Assembly (NCBI RefSeq): GCF_025061645.1
Contig: NZ_JANYMP010000042.1
Span: 1-64,000 of the forward strand
DNA: 64,000 nucleotides
Direction of reading: 5' to 3'
From: Umezawaea endophytica
GTDB lineage: Bacteria; Actinomycetota; Actinomycetes; Mycobacteriales; Pseudonocardiaceae
Shown: piece by piece, positions 35,993-42,906 of the stretch
Layout of the letters: the number at the start of each line of letters is the position of its first letter
Numbering within the stretch: the stretch's first letter is position 1
Made by a program: the position numbers and the translations under genes
Notes under the pieces: model-generated
The model's database searches: none
The model's input: the letters and a program-made list of their open reading frames with translations, nothing else
What the model was told of the DNA's origin: nothing

Positions 35993-37789
35993 TCACGGAA
36001 GCCGGTCCGGCGACGGGGGATCATCGGTCCGGCCGACGAGTTCCAGTTCGCCGCGGCCGTTCCAGCGCGCCAGGTCGCCCGTCCGGTAGAGCCGGGCACC
36101 GGTGCGGAACGGGGAGGCGACGAAGCGTTCCGCCGTCTGCCGCATCCGGCCCGCGTACCCCTCGGCGAGGCCGAGCCCTCCCACGTAAACCTCGCCGACG
36201 ACCCCCGTCGGCACCAGTCGCAACGCGGCGTCCAGCACGAGCACGTCGGTGTTGGCCAGCGGCGTGCCGAGCGGGACCGCCGTCGCGTCGTCGGCGGTGA
36301 TCTGGTGCGCGGTCGCGAACGACAGGCACCCGGCCGGTGCGTAGCCGTGCACCAGTCGGAGGTCCGGGAAGGCGGCGCGGACCTTCCGGATGTCGTCGAC
36401 CGCGTCAGCGCCGCCGTCGATGACGACCTGGCGCACCAGGCCGAGCACCGACGGGTCGTCGAAGAGCCGCTCGGCGGGCAGCGAGAGCGTGGTGACGCCG
36501 TGCCGCTCGACGGTGGCCGGGTCGGGGCCGCCGCACGGGGCCAGCACGCAGGTGCCGCCGTGCAGGAGCGCGCCGAACAGCTCCAGCACCGCCGCGTCCG
36601 ACGACACCGGTGAGCACTGGAGGAAGACCTCGTCGGGTCCGAAGTGGACGTACGACCGGCCGAAGAAGGCGCTCACCACCGAGAGGTGCGAGCTGATCAC
36701 CCCGGACGTGCCGAGCACGCAGGCGGTTCCGCGCGGGTCGACGTCGAGGGCCGGGTCGTAGCCGGAGTACGTGGACACGTCCGGCATCACCCCGACCACC
36801 CGGTGCACGCCCGCTTCCTCCAGGAGCACGCGGACGCGCTCGATCGGCTGCGACGGTTCGAGCGCCAGGTAACCCGCGCCCGCCTTGAGCAGAGCCAGCA
36901 GGGTCACCACGAAGTCCGGCCCGCGGTCGACGCGCACGCCGACCAGCTCACCGCGCCGCACCCCGTCGTCGATCAGGCGGTGGGCGAGCCGGTTGGCCCG
37001 CGCGTTCAGCGCCGCGTAGGTGATCCGCTCGTCGCCGGAGATCAGCGCGACCGCGTCGGGCACGCGGCGGGCCTGCTCCTCGACCAGCTCGTGCACGCAC
37101 CAGTCCGGGATGTCGGCGGCGGTGTCGGCGGTCAGCGTCCGGCGTTCGCCGGGCAGCAGCACGTCGAGCGTGCCGATCGGCGCGTCCGGGCTGATCGCCA
37201 CCTGGTCCAGCACCGCGGTGAACCGGCCCGCGAACCGTTCGGCGGTGGCGGGGTCGAACAGGTCGGCGGCGTACTCGACCACACCGGAGCCGCCGTCCTC
37301 CCGCAGCCTCAGCACCAGGTCGAACACGTCCGGGGCAGGCAACCCGGCACCCGAGTCGTCCAGCAGCACCTGGACCAGGGCGAGGCCGAGCACCTCCGCC
37401 AAGCGCTCGGTCGGCACGGGCGCACCCGTGTCCACGTCGCGGACCCGCGCCAGCAACTCGCGGAAGCTCGGGTCGCCGGAGACGTCCGCGCGCAGCACCG
37501 CCGTGCCGTTCTCCTCGCCGGAACGGCCCGCGACGGTCACGCCGAGCGGGATCTCCTCCCCCGCCCCGAGCCTGGCCAGCAGCACCGCCACCGCGGCTCG
37601 GAGCAGCACGGACGTCGTGACGCCCGCGGCGCGGGTCAGCGCGGCCAGCCCCTCGGTGGTCGCCGCCGACACCACCACCGGCACCTGCCCCCGGCCTGCC
37701 GAGGCCCTCACCGGTCGCACCGGCGGGCCGTCGGCTCCGACACGGTTCGCGGACCACAGCGGCCGTCGCCCGTACGACAGCGGAACCAC
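35993..37789 (-). CDS. Truncated NRPS-like protein: half condensation plus partial adenylation domain
   Basis: 598 aa, GTG start with GGGGAG 5 nt upstream. Residues about 35-220 match the C-terminal half of a condensation domain (LLARLGAGEEIPLGVTVAGR) but the HHxxxDG half is absent. Residues about 245-598 are an adenylation domain: A2-like LLKAGAGYLALEPSQP and A7-like YRTGDLARW are good. The A3 ATP loop is degenerate (LGTSGVISS, no lysine), and the protein stops inside A8 (GRTDD), so the C-terminal subdomain and any carrier domain are missing. It is probably catalytically impaired, either a remnant or a repurposed partner. It belongs to the lanthipeptide neighbourhood. Confidence 0.75.
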   Translation of the reverse strand: MVPLSYGRRPLWSANRVGADGPPVRPVRASAGRGQVPVVVSAATTEGLAALTRAAGVTTSVLLRAAVAVLLARLGAGEEIPLGVTVAGRSGEENGTAVLRADVSGDPSFRELLARVRDVDTGAPVPTERLAEVLGLALVQVLLDDSGAGLPAPDVFDLVLRLREDGGSGVVEYAADLFDPATAERFAGRFTAVLDQVAISPDAPIGTLDVLLPGERRTLTADTAADIPDWCVHELVEEQARRVPDAVALISGDERITYAALNARANRLAHRLIDDGVRRGELVGVRVDRGPDFVVTLLALLKAGAGYLALEPSQPIERVRVLLEEAGVHRVVGVMPDVSTYSGYDPALDVDPRGTACVLGTSGVISSHLSVVSAFFGRSYVHFGPDEVFLQCSPVSSDAAVLELFGALLHGGTCVLAPCGGPDPATVERHGVTTLSLPAERLFDDPSVLGLVRQVVIDGGADAVDDIRKVRAAFPDLRLVHGYAPAGCLSFATAHQITADDATAVPLGTPLANTDVLVLDAALRLVPTGVVGEVYVGGLGLAEGYAGRMRQTAERFVASPFRTGARLYRTGDLARWNGRGELELVGRTDDPPSPDRLP

Positions 37790-37866
37790 GGCTCCCCCCT
37801 ACTCCACCGGAAGGACCGGGACGACTCGACCATCCACACAGGATCCGAGCGTACGCGCGATCCCCG

Positions 37867-38112
37867 TCACGGGCCGACCTCCGGCCGGGGCAGCAGGAGC
37901 AGGTCCGCCGTCGACCGCCCGTCCACCGGTTCTCCCTGGCCCGGCACCAGTTCCAGCACGGGCCGGGACTCGGCCTCGGGAGGAGCGGCCAGCGGAACGG
38001 TCAGCGCCGCCACCGCCGCCGCGAACGGCCGGACCGCCGACGGCACCGCACCCGTGCGGCCGAGGAGCATGAACGGTTCGACCTCCGACCACACCTCACG
38101 ACCCCGGTTCAC
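37867..38112 (-). CDS. Small protein (81 aa) coupled to the FMN oxidoreductase
   Basis: An 82-codon ORF whose GTG start (38112) overlaps the oxidoreductase stop as GTGA. The product contains SEVEPFMLLGRTGAVPSAVR, an Ala/Pro-rich middle and an acidic, Leu-rich end (STADLLLLPRPEVGP). I recognise no family. Coupling argues that it is a real gene and a partner, perhaps a subunit of the oxidoreductase. It is easily overlooked because it is short and inside a longer shadow frame. Confidence 0.6.
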   Translation of the reverse strand: MNRGREVWSEVEPFMLLGRTGAVPSAVRPFAAAVAALTVPLAAPPEAESRPVLELVPGQGEPVDGRSTADLLLLPRPEVGP

Positions 38113-39320
38113 GACCGGACCACCTGTTCCGGCAGCAGGATCTGCTCGGGCGACGGCCGCGACCACACGTCGTCCGCGTCCAGCGCCCACGGCGCGCACT
38201 TGCCGACGGACCCGATCAGCAGCCGCAGTTCCAGCGCGAGGCACTCGACCAGCCGCACCAGCCCCTCCTCGGGGTCCTCGTCCACGGCCAGCAGCGCGGC
38301 CCGGCCGAGCCCGACGGCGCGAGCGCCCAGCGCGACGGACTTCGCCACCCGGCCGCCCTCCCACATGCGGCCGGTGACCAGCAGGCAGCCCTCCGGCTCG
38401 CGGATCCGGCGCAGGCACTCGGCCAGCGGGAGGCCGCCGTGGTCCGGGAACCCCGATGGCGTCCAGCCGGTGCCGCCGTCCACGGTCACCGCGTCCGCGC
38501 CCGCCCGCCACGCGACCCGCACGACCGAGCCGACGTCCCGCGCGGGCGTCAGCTTCACCCAGGTCCGGACGAACGGGAAGGTGTTGCGCAGCAGGCGGAT
38601 CCGCTCGCGCAGGACCTCCTCGGCGCGGGTGCCGGAGCCGCCGGACCGGAGCGCCCGGTCGCCGAACAGCGGGTCGAACGCGTCCGCGATGCGCGCCGCC
38701 CGGTCGGCGCCGAGCGCGGTCGTCCCGCTGTGGCCGGGTCCCACCTCCAGCTCGAACGCGAGCCGCCCGTCGTCCAGCAGCGAGCGCACGGCCGGGTCGC
38801 CGCGCACGAGGTCCCACACCCCGGCGTCGGCGGTCTCCGCGCGCTGCCGCACCACGACGCCGCCCCAGCCGTCCGGGCAGGTGGCGGTGTAGGCGCGGAT
38901 CAGCTCCAGCGTCGACGTGCCCGCCCCGATCACCACCGGGATGCCGAGCGCTCCGGCCTGCCTCACCGCCGCGAGGCCGAGGTCCAACCCCGCCACCCGC
39001 GTGGACCCGAGCGCCGACAGGAAGACCGGCGCCGTGGACCGGAAGCCGCCGACGACCGTGGTGAGGTCGACGTCGCCGCGCCCCACCAGGTGCCGCGGCA
39101 CGAACACCGGCGGCACGAGCCGCATGGTGTCGAGTTCGTCGGTGTGCACGCCCGCGCTCGCGCCGAACAGCTCCCGCCCGTACTGCTCGACCGGCGGGAA
39201 CGCGCACGCGGCACCGTCCCGCGCCCGAGCCCGGACCTGGTCCTCGGGGACGCCCCGCGCCGTCAGCCCGCTCACGCCGTCGCCGCGGTCTCGGGACGCG
39301 TCGCCCTCGGTGTGGGGCAC
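38109..39320 (-). CDS. FMN-binding glutamate-synthase-like oxidoreductase
   Basis: Cytoplasmic TIM-barrel flavoenzyme, 403 aa. FMN/phosphate-binding features typical of the glutamate-synthase FMN domain are seen: FVRTWVKLTPARDV (lysine near the flavin), ADAVTVDGGTGWTPSGFPDH, and the phosphate loop around VTGRMWEGGRVAKSVALGARAVGLGR. The annotated start is GTG 39320; a downstream GTG is possible. It is divergent from LanM (201 bp apart) and coupled to the 81-aa gene. In this setting it might reduce or oxidise the peptide; that is an inference, since known dehydroalanine reductases of lanthipeptides belong to other families. Confidence 0.75.
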   Translation of the reverse strand: MPHTEGDASRDRGDGVSGLTARGVPEDQVRARARDGAACAFPPVEQYGRELFGASAGVHTDELDTMRLVPPVFVPRHLVGRGDVDLTTVVGGFRSTAPVFLSALGSTRVAGLDLGLAAVRQAGALGIPVVIGAGTSTLELIRAYTATCPDGWGGVVVRQRAETADAGVWDLVRGDPAVRSLLDDGRLAFELEVGPGHSGTTALGADRAARIADAFDPLFGDRALRSGGSGTRAEEVLRERIRLLRNTFPFVRTWVKLTPARDVGSVVRVAWRAGADAVTVDGGTGWTPSGFPDHGGLPLAECLRRIREPEGCLLVTGRMWEGGRVAKSVALGARAVGLGRAALLAVDEDPEEGLVRLVECLALELRLLIGSVGKCAPWALDADDVWSRPSPEQILLPEQVVRS

Positions 39321-39505
39321 GTCCGTCGGGACGGAGGCGGGGCGGCGGGCGGCGGGGTCATCTGGGCGGTCCTCTCCTACGGGGTCGGCCTCGTGGGCGC
39401 GATGTCGGAGTCTTCCCGCCCACGGCCGTCATGGGCATGGGGGTAGCACCCCCACATTCCCGCCGATCGGCCCAAGGACCCGTGAACTGCGGTCAGGTGG
39501 AAATC

Positions 39506-39522
39506 TGGGGGCGAAGCCCCCA
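39506..39522 (+). promoter_or_regulatory. Hairpin abutting the LanM start codon
   Basis: TGGGGGC (39506-39512), loop GAA, GCCCCCA (39516-39522); the last base is the A of the ATG. The only Shine-Dalgarno-like sequence (AGGTGG, 39495-39500) lies on the other side of the hairpin, about 22 nt from the start. Folding would bring it to normal distance while occluding the first base. A second hairpin (GGGGGT AGC ACCCCC) is at 39439-39453. Confidence 0.5.
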
Positions 39523-42500
39523 TGTCGAACGTGGACGTGGGTGGGACCGTCGTGGACGTGACCCCGACCCCCGCCGCGCGGCAGCCGACGAGCTGGTGGG
39601 CGGGGGGCCTCCGGCTGGCCGAACGGCCGCTCGCCGCGCGCGGTCGGAGCAGCTCACGGCTGGCGCGGTGGCGGTCGGCGCACGACAGCGCCGCCTGGTT
39701 CGCCCAGCGCTTGGCGGACGCCGGACTGGACGAGCGCGCGCTGGACGCGCTGCTGGCCGAACCGGCTCAGGAACTGGCCGCCCGCACAGGACGGCCGGAG
39801 TGGGCCGCGTTCGTGGAACGCGCCACCGCGAACGCGGCCCCCACCTCCTTCCCTGGTGGCACCTGGTCCGAGGCCTTCGCGCACGTCCTGCGGCCGCTGG
39901 TCGAGGAGGCGTGCGGCGACCCGAGGCTGGACGCCGCGTTCGTGGAGCGGATGGCGCACCGGCTCGTCCGGATCGCGGCCCGCGCCTTGGTGCTGGAGCT
40001 GAACCTGGCCCGGCAGCGCGGCGACCTGGTCGGCGCGACCCGGGAGGACCGGTTCGCCTGCTTCGTGGACCACCTCGACCTGCCGGGTCTGCTCAGCCGC
40101 TACCCCGTGCTGGCCCGGTTGCTCGCCCTGGCCTCGCTGCACAGCGCCGCCGCGCACGTCGAGATGCTCGACCGGTTCGCCGCCGACCGCGCGCGGATCG
40201 TGGCCGACCTGCTCGACGGCGTCGACCCCGGCGCGATCATCGCGGTGGAGTCCGACCACGGCGACTCGCACGGCCGGGGCCGCACGGTGTGCGTGCTGCG
40301 GTTCGCCGACGGGTCCCGGCTGGTCTACAAGCCCCGCACGATCGACCTGCACGTGCGCTTCAACGAGATGCTGGGCTGGCTGGACGGCCACACCCGCCTC
40401 GGTCTCCGCCGGGTCCGGGTCGTGCGCGGCGAGGACTACGGCTGGGTCGAGTTCGTCGAGCACGAGGAGTGCTCCGAGGTCAGCGGGATCGGCCGGTTCT
40501 ACCACCGGCTCGGCGCGCTGCTCGCCCTCGTCTACGCCGTGGACGGCACGGACATGCACTACGAGAACCTGGTCGCGTGCGGCGACCAGCCGGTGCTGAT
40601 CGACGTCGAGACCCTGTTCCACCCGACGCTGCTGACGGCCGCGCCGAGCACCGACCCGGCGGCGAACGCGCTGGCGGGCTCCGTGACCAGGACCGCCCTG
40701 CTGCCGCAGATGCTGCTCGGCGACCACGGCGTGTTCGACCTGTCCGGGCTCGGCGGCGACCGCGACCGCACCTACCCGTCCACGTCGGTCGACTGGATCG
40801 ACCCGGCCACCGACACCATGCGGCTGGTCCGGCGGCCCACTCCCGCCACCGGCGCGCACAACCGGCCCCGCCTCGGCGGCGAGGAGGCCGAGCCCGGCGA
40901 CTACCAGACCGCGCTGCTGGCCGGGTTCCGCGTCGGCCACGACACGATCTGCGCGCACCGCTCCGAGCTGCTGGACCTGCTGCGGCGCTGCGCCGACGTG
41001 CCGGTGCGGTTCGTCGCGCGCGCCACCCGCGTCTACGCGAGCGCGCTGGACGAGACGACGCACCCCCAGGTGGCCCGCGACGCGCTCGACCGCGACCTGG
41101 CGCTGGACCTGCTGTGGACCGAGGCCCGCGAGGACGCGCTGCTGCGCGCGCTGGTCCCGCACGAGCTGGCCGACCTGTGGTCGGGCGACGTGCCGCTGTT
41201 CACCGTCCGGCCCGGCAGCCGGGACGTCTGGACGTCGACCGGCGAGCGGATCCCCGACCTGCTGCCGGTCTCCGGTCTGGACGCCGCGTGCCGCAAGGTC
41301 GAGCGGATGGACGAGGTGGACCGGCACGACCAGCAGTGGCTGATCGCCGCGTCGCTGGCCAGCCGCTCGGGCACGGTGGTGCACCGCGGCGTCGACCTGG
41401 TGCCGGGGCGGGTCACGGCCGGTGTGCCCGACCCGCAGCGGCTGCTGGCCGCGGCGTGCGGCATCGCCGACGAGATACTGGCCCACGCCACCGTCGAGGG
41501 GGACCGGGTCAACTGGCTGGGCCTGGAGCTGGTGGACGACCGGCACTGGACCGTCATGCCGATGGGCGCGGGGATGTCCAACGGCTACACCGGCGTCGCA
41601 CTGTTCCTGGCGCAGCTCGGTGCCCTGACCGGGGCCGAGCGGTACACCGAGTTCGCCCGCGACGCCCTGCGGCCGATCCCCCACCTGCTCGACGTGCTGG
41701 CCTCCGACCCGGAGCTGGCGCCCGCCGTCGGCAGCGGCGGCTTCCACGGCCTCGGCGGCATCGGCTACGCGCTCGCCCGGCTCTCCACGATCCTGGCCGA
41801 CGACCCCGACCTGCCCCGCTGGCTGGAGCGGTCCGTGGACCTCGCCTCGGACCTGGAGGACGAGTCGCCGTCCGTCGTCGAGGGCACGGCGGGCGGACTG
41901 GCCGCGATGGTCGCCGTGCACGCCGAGACCGGTCTCCCCCAGGCGGGCAAGCTGGCCCACCGCTTCGCCGACCGGCTCGCCGAGCGGGCCGCCACCGGCG
42001 ACGGGTTCGCCCGCGGCGCGGCCGGGATCGGCTGGGCGCTGCTGCGGTTCGCCGCCACGACCGGCGAGGTCCGGCACGCGGTGTCCGGCCGGGCCGCGCT
42101 GCGCGCCGATCGGAGCCTGCGCCAGCGGCTGCTGCCCATCGGCGAGGCCGACCACGGCTGGTGCGCGGGCCTGTCCGGCGCGGTGCTCGCCCACGTCGCC
42201 CACCCCGAACAGCCCCTGGACGCGTACACGCTGCACCTCGACCGGTGCATCAACGCGCTCGCGGTGCACGAACCCCTGCGGGACCTCAGCCTGTGCCACG
42301 GCGAACTCGGTGTCGTGGAGGCGCTCGCGGTGCTCGCGGAACGCGGCCACGAGCGGGCCGCCGCCGCGCGGACCCGGCGGGCCGGGCTCGTGCTCGGGGC
42401 GCTCGACCAGTACGGCGCGCGCTGCGGAACTCCCGGCGGAGTCCCTTCCGCCGGTTTGCTCACCGGACTTTCCGGTATCGGCTACGGATTGCTCCGGCTC

Positions 42501-42548
42501 GGGTTCCCGGAGCACGTACCTTCGGTGCTCCTGCTCCAACCACGGTAG
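39522..42548 (+). CDS. lanM: Class II lanthipeptide synthetase LanM
   Basis: Bifunctional enzyme, 1008 aa. The N-terminal dehydratase domain (about 180-560) phosphorylates and eliminates Ser/Thr; visible kinase-like motifs are KPRTIDLHVRFNE and DGTDMHYENL followed by VLIDVETLF. The C-terminal LanC-like cyclase domain (about 640-1008) has the complete zinc site Cys881, Cys925, His926 (HGWCAG and LCHGELG) and would add Cys thiols to dehydro residues. Length is typical. It is followed after 31 bp by the precursor gene. No LanT peptidase-exporter is adjacent. Confidence 0.95.
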   Translation: MSNVDVGGTVVDVTPTPAARQPTSWWAGGLRLAERPLAARGRSSSRLARWRSAHDSAAWFAQRLADAGLDERALDALLAEPAQELAARTGRPEWAAFVERATANAAPTSFPGGTWSEAFAHVLRPLVEEACGDPRLDAAFVERMAHRLVRIAARALVLELNLARQRGDLVGATREDRFACFVDHLDLPGLLSRYPVLARLLALASLHSAAAHVEMLDRFAADRARIVADLLDGVDPGAIIAVESDHGDSHGRGRTVCVLRFADGSRLVYKPRTIDLHVRFNEMLGWLDGHTRLGLRRVRVVRGEDYGWVEFVEHEECSEVSGIGRFYHRLGALLALVYAVDGTDMHYENLVACGDQPVLIDVETLFHPTLLTAAPSTDPAANALAGSVTRTALLPQMLLGDHGVFDLSGLGGDRDRTYPSTSVDWIDPATDTMRLVRRPTPATGAHNRPRLGGEEAEPGDYQTALLAGFRVGHDTICAHRSELLDLLRRCADVPVRFVARATRVYASALDETTHPQVARDALDRDLALDLLWTEAREDALLRALVPHELADLWSGDVPLFTVRPGSRDVWTSTGERIPDLLPVSGLDAACRKVERMDEVDRHDQQWLIAASLASRSGTVVHRGVDLVPGRVTAGVPDPQRLLAAACGIADEILAHATVEGDRVNWLGLELVDDRHWTVMPMGAGMSNGYTGVALFLAQLGALTGAERYTEFARDALRPIPHLLDVLASDPELAPAVGSGGFHGLGGIGYALARLSTILADDPDLPRWLERSVDLASDLEDESPSVVEGTAGGLAAMVAVHAETGLPQAGKLAHRFADRLAERAATGDGFARGAAGIGWALLRFAATTGEVRHAVSGRAALRADRSLRQRLLPIGEADHGWCAGLSGAVLAHVAHPEQPLDAYTLHLDRCINALAVHEPLRDLSLCHGELGVVEALAVLAERGHERAAAARTRRAGLVLGALDQYGARCGTPGGVPSAGLLTGLSGIGYGLLRLGFPEHVPSVLLLQPR

Positions 42549-42579
42549 AAACCCACACCCCCTCAAGGAGAGCATTCCG

Positions 42580-42792
42580 ATGAACAACGCCATGAACACC
42601 GAGGTCCCGGCGCTCGACGGCGACGAGTTCGACGTCGAGGCCAACCCCGCCGGGGAGATGGCGCTGTCCAGCAGGACCAAGGTCGGCGTGCGCACCAGGG
42701 TGCTGTCCGGGCTCGCCCTCACCGCGGGCATGGCCGTTCTCGCGTACGGGACCACCACGTTCACCACGGTCAGCGCTCCCGGCAACATGTGA
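42580..42792 (+). CDS. lanA: Putative RiPP precursor peptide without cysteine
   Basis: 70 aa, ATG at 42580 with AAGGAGAG about 10 nt upstream, directly after LanM. The N-terminal part is acidic (LDGDEFDVEANPAGE), like a leader; the C-terminal part is basic, then hydrophobic and Thr-rich, ending YGTTTFTTVSAPGNM. It has ten Thr and four Ser but no Cys, so LanM could dehydrate it but not form lanthionine within it. Precursor identity rests on position, size, leader-like acidity and the following terminator. The alternative is a small membrane peptide, since SGLALTAGMAVLAYG could span a membrane. Confidence 0.7.
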   Translation: MNNAMNTEVPALDGDEFDVEANPAGEMALSSRTKVGVRTRVLSGLALTAGMAVLAYGTTTFTTVSAPGNM

Positions 42793-42803
42793 CCACCTCC
42801 TCG

Positions 42804-42842
42804 GCCGGACTGCCTGCCCCCTGGGGGTGCAGGCAGTCCGGC
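42804..42842 (+). terminator. Terminator of the LanM-precursor operon
   Basis: A perfect 14-bp inverted repeat (GCCGGACTGCCTGC / GCAGGCAGTCCGGC) with an 11-nt loop lies 11 bp after the precursor stop codon. Confidence 0.85.
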
Positions 42843-42906
42843 GCGCGCCATTCGGCATTCGAATAGCGGAACCGGCGCACGCCGCGGGATCGCTAAGGTC
42901 AGGCTC

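Noticed and set aside
37867-39207. Long 446-codon open frame overlapping the FMN oxidoreductase
   Set aside because: It is a shadow frame of the oxidoreductase (Arg/Ala/Gly-rich, no recognisable domain). Only its final 82 codons, which start at the coupled GTG, are kept as a gene.
39402-39446. 14-codon upstream ORF before LanM (ATG at 39402)
   Set aside because: No ribosome site and no resemblance to known leader peptides.
42580-42792. Daptide or linaridin precursor
   Set aside because: The Thr-rich C terminus is reminiscent, but the aminotransferase, methyltransferase and other enzymes of those systems are absent, while LanM is adjacent.
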